Assembly (NCBI GenBank): GCA_028287105.1
Contig: JAQBQH010000298.1
Coordinates: 1 to 36,222 of the forward strand
Origin: Myxococcales bacterium
GTDB lineage: Bacteria; Myxococcota_A; Polyangia; Palsa-1104
Reading direction: 5' to 3'
Length of the DNA: 36,222 bases
Shown here: positions 25,588-33,501 of the stretch, in pieces
Position numbering within the stretch: position 1 is the first letter of the stretch
Layout: every line of letters begins with the position of its first letter
The notes under the pieces: generated by a model
Told to the model about the DNA's origin: nothing
Database searches by the model: none
Seen by the model: only the letters and a program-made list of their open reading frames with translations
Position numbers and translations under genes: made by a program

Positions 25588-27747
25588 ATGCGGCTCACGA
25601 TCGTTGCCTTCACGCTCGGATTCATCGGCTGCAGCTATCCGGCGAGCGGCCCGCCCGCGGCCGCTGCCGATCCCAATGACCCCAGCTGCCAGATCGCGTC
25701 CGATCAGCAGCACTCACCCGGCTGGCCCTACGACCTCGCCGCCTTCAAGACGACGGTGCTACCGACGCTGACCGGCACCTGCGCCGCCGCCGGCTGCCAC
25801 GCCTCGCCGCAAGGCCAGGGCGGCTTCGTCGTCTGGGCCGACGCCGCGCCCGGCAACTGCTCCTACGCGAAGACGTTCAACGCCTTCGTCAAGCAGCTCG
25901 ACCTCGCCAACCCGACGAACAGCGCCGCCTACGTCGCCGTCACCGGCGGCGATCCCGTCCACCCGCTCGTCGTCGACAAGAAGGATCCGATGCCGAACGC
26001 ACTGCTCACGTTCGTCAAGAATGCGGGCGCCCTGGCCAACGCCAACACGCCGCCGCCGGTCAACGCCAACCCGTTCGACTACGCGGTCTTCCAAACCAAG
26101 ATCCAGCCGATCCTCGACACCGCCGCCGGCAAAGGCTGCACCAACGCCAACTGCCACGGCGCACCGATGGGTCAGGGCGGCGTGAAGCTCAACGCGCTCG
26201 CGGCGGCCTCGAGCCCCGAGATGCAGGCCAACTTCAACAAGATCACTTCGATCTGCAATCTGCTCACGCCCGATCAATCGAAGTTCCTCTTCCAGGCGAC
26301 ACACCTGCACGGCGGCGGTAAGTCCGCGGTCGTCTCTGCCGTCGAGGCAACGACGATCCTCGACTGGATCAAGCAGGCCGCCCAGAACGCGCCGGCCAAC
26401 GGCGGCGGCGGCGTCTCGCCGAGCTGCGCCGCGCCCGACAAGTTCAACCTCGACGTCTTCACCACCGAGATTCAGCCGATCTTGTTCGGCACGCTCGACC
26501 TCAACAGCCCCGGCGCGCAGCGCAACACCACCGGCTGCTCGCGCGGCGCCTGCCACGGCGTCGACCGCACCGGCGGCGCGCTGGTCCTCAAGGAGTCGGC
26601 GACGCCCGCGCAGAACCTGCAGAACTTCGCCTGCTTCGTCAACCTGACCAACCCGACGTCGTCGCCGGTCCTGCTCTGCCCGCTCAACACCCCCGGCTGC
26701 CCCAAGACCCCGCATCCGGGACAGAACGTCTTCCTCCCCGGCTCGCAGGATCTGAACTACCAGCGGATCCTCTCGTACATCTACGGCTCGAAGACGGCGG
26801 CCACGCCGCTCGACTTCGCCTTCTACGTTCGCCAGATCAACACCATCTTCAACGACGTCACCGCCGTGCAGAACGGCGCGCAGAACCGCACCTGCGCCGA
26901 TACGCTCGCCTGCCACGGCATCCAGAGCCCGGGGCAGCAGCCGCCCAACGGATCGATCTTCGCCGTCATCGCCAACGCCGGCGACAAGACCAGCCTGCTC
27001 TACAACTTCGCCGCCGCCGCCAACTTCACCAACTTCGTCACGCCGCAGGGGAGCTCGCTCTTCCTCTTCCCCACCGACGAGATCTCCAACCTCGCCAACC
27101 CCTTCGCCACCGGGCTGCACCATCCGGGTGGGCTCGACTTCGCCGTCAACTCGCCGCAGGCGCTGTCGATCCTCGCGTGGGCCAACGGCCTGCGCCCCGA
27201 CGGCGTCGGCTTCTCGCCCAACTGGCTCGTCGCCGGCACCTACCCCGTCGCGCAGATCACCGACCCGACCGCCATCGACGAGGTCAACGCCACGCCCGCG
27301 ATCTTCGACCCCAGCGGCGCCGCGCAGTTCAACGGCGGCCAGTGGGACGGCCTCTTCTCGCCGAGCAGCGTGGTCGATCTCAACCAGACCTTTCCGCAAG
27401 CGCAGAACTCGGGGCGCGTCGCCTACGCCGTGGCCTACGTGCTCAACACGACGTCCATCGACATCCAGGCGCAGATCACCATCACCTCGCCCAACGCCAT
27501 CAAGCTCTATGTCGGCAAGCAGCCGGTCCTACAGGCCTCCGACGCCACCGTCGGCGCCACCGGCCTGGCCGTCCTGCCCGCCTACGCGACGTCGAAGTCG
27601 GTGACCCGCCTCCTCGTCAAGGTGTTCCAGCGCGCCGGCGACCAGCGCTTCGAGTTCCAGGCGCGCTTCCAGGATCAGTTCGGCAATCCGCTCACCAACA
27701 CCACCGGTGAGATCGTCTTCAAGCTCAGCCCCGATGGAGGTATCTGA
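25588..27747 (+). CDS. Lipoprotein cytochrome with CX4CH/CX5CH haem motifs
   Basis: 719 residues. Lipobox GFIGC (Cys15) precedes four repeats of a helix F..F.T.IQPIL and a widened haem motif: CAAAGCH (65-71), CTNANCH (184-190), CSRGACH (317-323) and CADTLACH (436-443), the last with five residues between the cysteines. No standard CxxCH is present. The repeat context (helix, PIL, then CH-G) resembles the cytochrome domains of Planctomycetes and Myxococcota. The last ~180 residues are a beta-rich domain with no cysteine motif. Likely an outer-membrane or surface electron carrier; redox partner unknown. It is the first gene of an operon behind a sigma-54 promoter, 1 nt before the next gene. Confidence 0.88.
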   Translation: MRLTIVAFTLGFIGCSYPASGPPAAAADPNDPSCQIASDQQHSPGWPYDLAAFKTTVLPTLTGTCAAAGCHASPQGQGGFVVWADAAPGNCSYAKTFNAFVKQLDLANPTNSAAYVAVTGGDPVHPLVVDKKDPMPNALLTFVKNAGALANANTPPPVNANPFDYAVFQTKIQPILDTAAGKGCTNANCHGAPMGQGGVKLNALAAASSPEMQANFNKITSICNLLTPDQSKFLFQATHLHGGGKSAVVSAVEATTILDWIKQAAQNAPANGGGGVSPSCAAPDKFNLDVFTTEIQPILFGTLDLNSPGAQRNTTGCSRGACHGVDRTGGALVLKESATPAQNLQNFACFVNLTNPTSSPVLLCPLNTPGCPKTPHPGQNVFLPGSQDLNYQRILSYIYGSKTAATPLDFAFYVRQINTIFNDVTAVQNGAQNRTCADTLACHGIQSPGQQPPNGSIFAVIANAGDKTSLLYNFAAAANFTNFVTPQGSSLFLFPTDEISNLANPFATGLHHPGGLDFAVNSPQALSILAWANGLRPDGVGFSPNWLVAGTYPVAQITDPTAIDEVNATPAIFDPSGAAQFNGGQWDGLFSPSSVVDLNQTFPQAQNSGRVAYAVAYVLNTTSIDIQAQITITSPNAIKLYVGKQPVLQASDATVGATGLAVLPAYATSKSVTRLLVKVFQRAGDQRFEFQARFQDQFGNPLTNTTGEIVFKLSPDGGI

Positions 27748-27748
27748 C

Positions 27749-30655
27749 ATGCGCGCCACGCTCTCTCTCGTCGTCGTCTTCGGTTGCGCGCTGGGCGCGG
27801 GCTGCCTCGACCCCGGTGCCAACAGCGGCAGCAGCAGTGACACCGACGCGGGCATTCCTGCCGTCGGTGGCAACGGGCCGCCCGGATCACCGTCGGTGCC
27901 ACCGGCCGCCCCGCCACCGCCGCCTGCACCGTCGCCGTACGTGCGCGGCTCCTTGCCGCCGCTGTATCAGCTCACGCCGCGCGGCGAGTACGGACGCATT
28001 CAGCAGAACGGCATCTCCATGGCCGACACCGACTTTCAGACGACGCAGGTGACGGTGTCGTCGTCGCAGAAGATGGACGAGATCGGCGCCCTGGCCGAGC
28101 TCCTCGGCGGCGCGCGCAACGTCATCGCCGACGCCGGCGACCGGCAGCGCGCCAACCTGATCCCGTTTCGCGGCAACCCGACCGACGTCAAGGTGCTCTC
28201 GGTCAACGGCGTCGCCAACGCCTACGTGCCGCTCGGCGGCGACGTCATGACGCCGGGCAACGAGGTCGCGGTGGTGCAGAACAACCAGCTCTTGACGCGC
28301 CTCAAGGTCGGCGTGCGGCCGCAGCGCATCGCCATCCATCCGGCCGGCCTCGTCTTCGTCTGCAACCAGTACTCGAACTACGTCTCGGTGATCGATCCGG
28401 TGTCGAACCAGCTCCTCACCCGCGCCGGTAAGCCGGTCGAGATCAAGACCGAGTACTTCTGCGCCGATCTCACCTTCGTGCCGTCGGGCAACACGCAGGA
28501 CGTCGACCACCAGTTCCTCTATGTCGCCAATCGCTGGCGCCACAGCATCCTCAAGTATCAGACCGACATCGTGCGCGACCCGCTCTCCAATCGCCCCGTC
28601 GACGTCGTCCAGTCGCTCAAGGCGGAGATCATCGGCATCGGCAACAACCCCTGGCGCGTCACCGTCAGCGATCAGCAGAACGCGATCTTCGTGGCCAACA
28701 ACAAGGGCGGCGAGATTGCGCGCGTCAACGTGCGTACCGACGTGGTCGAGCGCCGCATCAGCATCAACGCGCCGTCGGCCGACGTGGTCAACATCCAGGA
28801 CCTCTTGTACGTGCCGACCATGATGCCCGACCGCGGCTACCTCGCCAACGACGACTCGCATCCGCTGCAGGTCGTGACGCCCCCGCTCAGCTTGAAGGGC
28901 GTCGACGGCAACACCCACCTCGCCCATCCGGGGTCGCTCTTCGACAACACGCGCAGCTACAACTTCGAGGACGTGCGCAACGGGCTCTATCAGCTCGACT
29001 TCCAGCTGATGCAGATCCCGCAGAGCAACCAGGCGCAGATCGACGTCTACTACACCGACGACAACTCGTCGGAGCCGAACTTCGCTTCGCAACAGAAGGT
29101 GCTCACCGGCGCCTTGCCGACCACCATCGTGCGCAACGCCGCCGGCACGCAGATCTTCCTGGCCGAGGGCGGCTCCGACATGGTGCAGCAGCTCAACGTC
29201 AACACCGGCGCCCGCCCGTTCACGGTCACCAAGGGCCGCGTCTTCCACACCGGCCGGCGCCCGTTCGGCCTGACGCTCAACGAAAAAGCCAATCAGCTCC
29301 TCGTCGCCGATTGGGGCGGCGAGCGGCTCGAGGTGTTCGATCTGACCTCGGGCAACCGCGTGGCCAACATCGATCTCGGCTACGCGCAGCCGGAATATCC
29401 GGCGACCAACGTCGAGCGCGGCGAGCTCTTCTACTACAACGCCGCCTGGTCGAACACGAGCCGCAAGGCGTGCGCGTCGTGCCACTTCGATGAGCTCGAC
29501 ACCGACGGTGTCGGCTTCGCCAACGGCGCCACCACGCCGAACGCGCCCCACCAGGTCAAGCCCAACCACAACCTCGCCACCACCGACTCCTACTTCTGGA
29601 ACGGCGCGTTCGGCGACGGCAACTACACCTCGGTCGCCTTCGCCGCGCAGACCCGCACCAACTGCGAGGTCATCGAGTTCGGCCTCGTCGAAGGGCCGGG
29701 CTCCAATCCGTCGGCGCGCGTCGGTGATCCCAACAACCGCGTCACCAATGGCCAGGACGCCAACTGCCGCCCGCAGAGCGCCGGCCCGGCGAAGCTCGCC
29801 AACCAGGCGCAGATCGATCAGATCAAGAAGGCGGAGCTGATCATTCGCGACCAGCTCATCCAGCAGGCCACCGGTCTGGACACGCAGACCCTGTCGCGCG
29901 TGATCGACTTCTACTCGGTGTCCGAGCTGCGCCTGCCGCCGAACCCGCTGCACCAGCTCTATCAGGCCAAGCAGCTCGACACGGCGGTCGCGGCGCAGAT
30001 CGCCGACGGAAAGGCGCTGTTCACGTCGGCCGGATGCAACACCTGCCACGACCCGGCGAACACGCGCCATCCCTTCGCCGACGGCGTCAACCACGGCTCG
30101 CAGGCCGACTGGATCTCGCGCTTCATCAACACCTATCAGAACGACGCGCGCCTGTTGAAGCTCCTGCCGCTCGGGCTGCCGCAGACGTTCCTGCAGGCCA
30201 ATGCGCCGGCGGTGAACGACCACGAGGTCAACGTCCACCAGGATCCGAACGACTACTTCATCCCGTTCTGCTTCGACGTCGGCAACTGCCAGGAGTTCGA
30301 CGACCCGCTGGTGGTGCGCGGCAACGCCACCGAGGAGACCAGGCGGCTCGAGCTGCTGGTGACGGTCAACCTCGCCGATCCCGATCGGCAGTTCATCCCC
30401 GGCAACGTCCGCGGCGCGGCGCAGGTCAATACCCCGTCGCTGCGCGGCGTGTGGACGCAGGCCAACCTCCTGCACCACGGTCTCGGCCACACGGTGTCGG
30501 AGGCCATCCTCGGCCCCGGTCACGCGGCGCTGCAGCCGGGCGAATTCGGTTGGGCGGTCGACGTACGCGGCAACCTCGACGTACACGGCACCACCAAGTC
30601 GATGACCGCGGATCAGGTGCGCGCGCTCGTGCGCTATGTCGAGAACATCGAGTAG
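27749..30655 (+). CDS. Beta-propeller dihaem c-type cytochrome, lipoprotein (copy 1)
   Basis: 968 residues. Lipobox GAGC (about Cys19) is followed by a Ser/Gly/Pro linker. Residues ~130-560 carry YVTN-type propeller blades (RPQRIAIHPAGLVFVCNQYSNY, NPWRVTVSDQQNAIFVANNKGG, RPFGLTLNEKANQLLVADWGGE are read in part). The C-terminal half has two haem sites, CASCH (575-579) and CNTCH (763-767), in a layout like dihaem cytochrome c peroxidase/MauG relatives (RGELFYYNAAWSNTSRKACASCH in part; NTPSLRGVW and LLHHGLGHTVSEA near the end). GGAGG precedes the ATG, 1 nt after the upstream stop. Function may be electron transfer or oxidation of a surface substrate. The large minus-strand opening across it is a codon-bias shadow. 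Confidence 0.88.
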   Translation: MRATLSLVVVFGCALGAGCLDPGANSGSSSDTDAGIPAVGGNGPPGSPSVPPAAPPPPPAPSPYVRGSLPPLYQLTPRGEYGRIQQNGISMADTDFQTTQVTVSSSQKMDEIGALAELLGGARNVIADAGDRQRANLIPFRGNPTDVKVLSVNGVANAYVPLGGDVMTPGNEVAVVQNNQLLTRLKVGVRPQRIAIHPAGLVFVCNQYSNYVSVIDPVSNQLLTRAGKPVEIKTEYFCADLTFVPSGNTQDVDHQFLYVANRWRHSILKYQTDIVRDPLSNRPVDVVQSLKAEIIGIGNNPWRVTVSDQQNAIFVANNKGGEIARVNVRTDVVERRISINAPSADVVNIQDLLYVPTMMPDRGYLANDDSHPLQVVTPPLSLKGVDGNTHLAHPGSLFDNTRSYNFEDVRNGLYQLDFQLMQIPQSNQAQIDVYYTDDNSSEPNFASQQKVLTGALPTTIVRNAAGTQIFLAEGGSDMVQQLNVNTGARPFTVTKGRVFHTGRRPFGLTLNEKANQLLVADWGGERLEVFDLTSGNRVANIDLGYAQPEYPATNVERGELFYYNAAWSNTSRKACASCHFDELDTDGVGFANGATTPNAPHQVKPNHNLATTDSYFWNGAFGDGNYTSVAFAAQTRTNCEVIEFGLVEGPGSNPSARVGDPNNRVTNGQDANCRPQSAGPAKLANQAQIDQIKKAELIIRDQLIQQATGLDTQTLSRVIDFYSVSELRLPPNPLHQLYQAKQLDTAVAAQIADGKALFTSAGCNTCHDPANTRHPFADGVNHGSQADWISRFINTYQNDARLLKLLPLGLPQTFLQANAPAVNDHEVNVHQDPNDYFIPFCFDVGNCQEFDDPLVVRGNATEETRRLELLVTVNLADPDRQFIPGNVRGAAQVNTPSLRGVWTQANLLHHGLGHTVSEAILGPGHAALQPGEFGWAVDVRGNLDVHGTTKSMTADQVRALVRYVENIE

Positions 30656-30668
30656 GCGAGGACACGCG

Positions 30669-31187
30669 ATGCGTATCGTCATCATGTTTCCACTGGTGGC
30701 CGCTGCAAGCCTGGCAGGTGGGTGCCTGGCCTGGGTGGTCCCGGAGTACGCGCCGCCGGCGCCAATGGTCGACGGTGGCTCCCCGTTCGACCTGGCGCCG
30801 GCGGCAGCGGCCTCCGACGCAGCAACGTCGGCTCCTGCGGAAGGCGGCGTTGGGGGCGCCGCCGCTCCGCTCACCTTCGCGGACGTGCAGACCGGGCTCG
30901 ACGCCAAGGGCTGCACCGGCGGCGCCTGCCACGGGGGCCTGCAGAGCCCGGTGCTCAAGGCGACGCCGGCCAGCGACGCCGACCGGATGGCCAACTACAC
31001 CGCCTTCAAGAGCGGCTGCGCGCAGGGCAAGTGTATCGACATGACTACGCCCGAAGCGTCGCTGATGCTCAAGAAGCCGCTGGCCGAGAGCGGGCTGACG
31101 CACGTGGGCGGCAAGCTCTTCGCGGACTTCAACGACGCCGTGTACCTGAAGTGGCTCGCCTGGATCAAAGCCGGCGCGCCGTACTAG
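30669..31187 (+). CDS. Small lipoprotein with one CX4CH haem motif
   Basis: 172 residues. Lipobox LAGGC (Cys19), then an Ala/Pro-rich spacer to about residue 65, then FADVQTGLDAKGCTGGACHGG with one widened haem motif (82-88). The rest has paired Cys (SGCAQGKC) and ends in a helix (YLKWLAWIKAGAPY), as in single-domain cytochromes where this tail packs on the haem. It resembles one repeat unit of the 719-residue protein two genes upstream. The ATG is 13 nt after the preceding stop with GCGAGGA. I infer an electron carrier that works with the two larger cytochromes. Confidence 0.87.
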   Translation: MRIVIMFPLVAAASLAGGCLAWVVPEYAPPAPMVDGGSPFDLAPAAAASDAATSAPAEGGVGGAAAPLTFADVQTGLDAKGCTGGACHGGLQSPVLKATPASDADRMANYTAFKSGCAQGKCIDMTTPEASLMLKKPLAESGLTHVGGKLFADFNDAVYLKWLAWIKAGAPY

Positions 31188-31196
31188 GAGGCCATC

Positions 31197-31376
31197 GTGG
31201 GACAAGACATCGTCACGAAGCTCTTGTCGGAGGTGCGCGAGTCGATCACGCGCATCGAGTCCTCGGCGAGCGACACCTACGAGCTGGCGGTCCTGCATCG
31301 CGCGCTCGCGCATCTGTGGTCGGCGCACGACGAGCTGCTGGCGCTGTCGACCCGGCGCTGGGGGCAAGGGCGGTAA
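31197..31376 (+). CDS. Small unrecognised protein, 59 residues (GTG start)
   Basis: Open reading frame starting GTG 31197 directly after a perfect AGGAGG (6 nt spacing) that overlaps the preceding stop region, 9 nt after the CX4CH lipoprotein stop. The protein begins MGQDIVTKLLSEVRESITRI and is predicted to be two amphipathic helices (ELAVLHRALAHLWSAHDELL is the second), with no signal peptide, membrane segment or Cys. It ends in a basic RRWGQGR tail. No family recognised. The strong ribosome site and operon position support it as real; the codon usage matches its neighbours. Confidence 0.75.
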   Translation: MGQDIVTKLLSEVRESITRIESSASDTYELAVLHRALAHLWSAHDELLALSTRRWGQGR

Positions 31377-31386
31377 CCTCCCGAAT

Positions 31387-31423
31387 GGCGGGCAATCACT
31401 CCCCTGGGGGTGGAGTTCCCGCC
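31387..31423. terminator. Nested hairpin after the cytochrome operon
   Basis: Outer stem GGCGGG (31387-31392) / CCCGCC (31418-31423) encloses inner stem ACTCC/GGAGT (31398-31402, 31412-31416). It follows the last stop by 10 nt, so it may end transcription, though no T-run follows. It lies about 95-130 bp ahead of the next sigma-54 start, so an enhancer role is also possible. Confidence 0.45.
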
Positions 31424-31493
31424 CCGGGACGGTCAGTCACGGCTACGCGACATTGACATGTAGTGACAACGCCCCTTTGCACGGCCCGCGAGC

Positions 31494-31509
31494 TGGCACG
31501 ATCGGTGCT
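31494..31509 (+). promoter_or_regulatory. Sigma-54 (-24/-12) promoter ahead of the 31550 lipoprotein
   Basis: TGGCACGATCGGTGCT matches TGGCACG-N4-TTGCW with one mismatch; GG at 31495-31496 and GC at 31507-31508 (N10). Start near 31520 gives a ~30-nt leader containing GGGGAG before the ATG at 31550. Confidence 0.75.
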
Positions 31510-31549
31510 CTTGCGGGTGGCGGGCATTCGCTTGGGGAGCCGGGTTGCC

Positions 31550-32266
31550 ATGCACGTCTTACGAGCCGTCGTTACACGAGCCGTGGTTGTCGGCCTGATC
31601 GCCTTGTCGGGATCGGGTTGTCTCATCGGATTCGATGCCGGCCGTCTGACCGGCGGCGCCGCCGCGGACGCGGGCACCACCGACGCTTCCGAAGCGCCCG
31701 GCGACCTCGGGCGTCTCGCCGGCTGCGACGATTTCTCGTCCTACACGCCCGGAACGGCGCTGCCGAACTGGATCGACGGCCGCGGCACGTGGCGCGTGAT
31801 CATGATGGCGCAGACCAAGGTGCTCGCGCAGACCACCGCCAGCATGAGCCGCAACGATCGCTTCCTCGCCTGGCAGGCCGGCAAGGACTACACCGACGCC
31901 AGCATCAGCGCCGTGGCGACCGTCGGCAATGTGGCCGACGCCAACTGCGTGCTGGCGCGCGTGCAGGACGCCTCGAACTACTACGCGCTGTGCGTCCAGG
32001 ACGTGAGCGGACGCAATCACTCGCCGGCGCACGAGTGGCGGCTCAACCGCATGTCGGCGGACGTCGAGACGCGGCTGGCCAGCGGCAGCATCGCGGTGAC
32101 CGACTCGCACTCGTTCGCGCTGCGCGTGCAGGGCTCGTCGCTCATCGCGTCGGTCGACGGCGATCCGAAGCCGACGATCGTCGACGAGACGCTCCTACAC
32201 GGCGCGCTCGGCGTGAGCACCGACGATCAGGGCGGCTTCAGCACGCTCTGCATCGTGGCGCAATGA
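31550..32266 (+). CDS. Lipoprotein with concanavalin/LamG-like beta-sandwich
   Basis: 238 residues. Lipobox LSGSGC (Cys24) and an Ala/Asp/Gly-rich linker precede a single globular beta-sandwich (about 55-238). Its blades read DFSSYTPGTALPNWIDGRGTW, SNYYALCVQDVSG and SFALRVQGSSLIASVDGD in part, the pattern of LamG/3-keto-disaccharide-hydrolase-like domains in many Myxococcota surface proteins. Only a few Cys, no haem motif. Probably binds a ligand or polysaccharide on the outer surface; no catalytic residues can be named. I chose ATG 31550 (GGGGAG upstream), since the upstream opening lacks a signal peptide at its start. It overlaps the next gene by 4 nt. Confidence 0.82.
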   Translation: MHVLRAVVTRAVVVGLIALSGSGCLIGFDAGRLTGGAAADAGTTDASEAPGDLGRLAGCDDFSSYTPGTALPNWIDGRGTWRVIMMAQTKVLAQTTASMSRNDRFLAWQAGKDYTDASISAVATVGNVADANCVLARVQDASNYYALCVQDVSGRNHSPAHEWRLNRMSADVETRLASGSIAVTDSHSFALRVQGSSLIASVDGDPKPTIVDETLLHGALGVSTDDQGGFSTLCIVAQ

Positions 32267-33309
32267 ACGCGCGCGTCGTGGCGCTGGCGCTCGCCGTCAG
32301 CTGCGCGGGCGGCGTCACGAGCGCCGGCGGCCGCGCCTGGGCGGCCGAGGCGTCGCCGCTGGCGGCAGCACAGCGGGCCGTGCGCGAGCTGCGCTACGAA
32401 GATGCGCGCGGCGAGGTCGACGCCGCCCTCCGCCGCGGCCACCACCCGCGCAAGGAGCTGATCGCGCTCTATGCGCTGCGCGCCGAGGTCACCTCCATCG
32501 TCGACGGAGCCAGCGCCGGCGAGGGCGAGTTCCGCCGCCTCCTGGTGCTCGCGCCCGACCACACGCTGCCGCGCGACACGCCGATCTTCTCGGTGCCCTT
32601 CACGCGCGCGCAGCGCTGGGTCGCGTCGCACGGCCACCTCGAGGTCGAGCACAAGATCGGGGCCGCGCCGCGCCTCGGCGTCGCGACGCCGCTCGCGGTG
32701 GCGGTGACCAGCGATCCGCTCGCCGCCGTCGCGGGCGCGCGCCTGTGGGTGCGCATGCCCGACGAGCACGCGTTCGTCGCCCTGCCGGGTACTTCATTGC
32801 GCCCGTCGCTGCCGCCGATCCCGGCGGGCGGGGGCGCCGACTATTACATCGAGGCGGTCGACGCCGGCGACAACGTCGTGGCGGAGCTCGGCACCGCCGA
32901 CGAGCCGTTCACGCTCGTGGGGCCGGCCGCGCGGCCGTCGGCAGCGCCGCTGTCGGCGCGCGTCCCCGAGCGCGTCGCCGCCGAAGCCAACGCGCAGGCG
33001 GGCGTCGCCTCACCGGCGCTGGTCGCCGCGGCGCCGGCGCGCGCGCGACACGGCTACCGCATCGCCGGCGGCGTGCTGGCGGGCCTGGGCCTCGGCGCGC
33101 TCGGTGCCGGCATCGCCATCGACGTCGACGGGCGCCACCAGCTCGACGCGCTCCAGACCAGCTGCGCCCCCGCGTGCAGCCAGTCGCAGGTCGACTCGCT
33201 CAAGCTCTCCGAAGGTGTCGCCATCGGCCTCTACGCCGCCGCCGGCGCCGTCCTCACCACATCCGTCATCCTCTTCACCGTCGATCTCGCTCGCTCTCGC
33301 CGCCACTAG
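32263..33309 (+). CDS. Secreted/membrane protein with TPR-like start and two C-terminal helices
   Basis: 348 residues. A signal peptide (AGGRAWAAEA) is followed by an Ala-rich helical region (about 25-90) resembling a TPR pair, and a beta region of 90-220 with ...VEHKIGAAPRLGVATPLAV in part and a DYYIEAVDAGDNVV strand. Two hydrophobic segments near the end (about 265-285 and 322-343) flank a short CAPACSQ loop. This layout, helical repeat, Ig-like beta domain and Gly-rich membrane hairpin, recurs in Myxococcota proteins of unknown function. It is coupled by ATGA to the lipoprotein upstream, which suggests they act together at the cell envelope. Confidence 0.78.
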   Translation: MNARVVALALAVSCAGGVTSAGGRAWAAEASPLAAAQRAVRELRYEDARGEVDAALRRGHHPRKELIALYALRAEVTSIVDGASAGEGEFRRLLVLAPDHTLPRDTPIFSVPFTRAQRWVASHGHLEVEHKIGAAPRLGVATPLAVAVTSDPLAAVAGARLWVRMPDEHAFVALPGTSLRPSLPPIPAGGGADYYIEAVDAGDNVVAELGTADEPFTLVGPAARPSAAPLSARVPERVAAEANAQAGVASPALVAAAPARARHGYRIAGGVLAGLGLGALGAGIAIDVDGRHQLDALQTSCAPACSQSQVDSLKLSEGVAIGLYAAAGAVLTTSVILFTVDLARSRRH

Positions 33310-33429
33310 CCACCACCAGCCGCCGCGGCTCGCCGCGCTGTGACCCGCCGACCCTGGTTGGCGCGCCGCCGGAGTGCGCAGTCGTCAGGCGCCTCCACGC
33401 GCTTCGCGGACATCCGCCCGCCGGCCGCG

Positions 33430-33445
33430 TGGCACGTGTGCTGCT
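33430..33445 (+). promoter_or_regulatory. Sigma-54 (-24/-12) promoter ahead of the second propeller cytochrome
   Basis: TGGCACGTGTGCTGCT differs from TGGCACG-N4-TTGCW at one position; GG at 33431-33432 and GC at 33443-33444 (N10). Start near 33455 gives a ~46-nt leader to the ATG at 33502. Confidence 0.72.
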
Positions 33446-33501
33446 GACAGCCGGTGCAACCTGGCCTCGCGCGGAGGCCGCCACGAATCGGAGCTGACAT
33501 C

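Noticed and set aside
27887-30994. A 1035-residue minus-strand open frame across the propeller cytochrome gene
   Set aside because: It mirrors the plus-strand gene, lacks any domain or ribosome site, and has Arg/Val/Asp-heavy composition typical of antisense frames at high GC.
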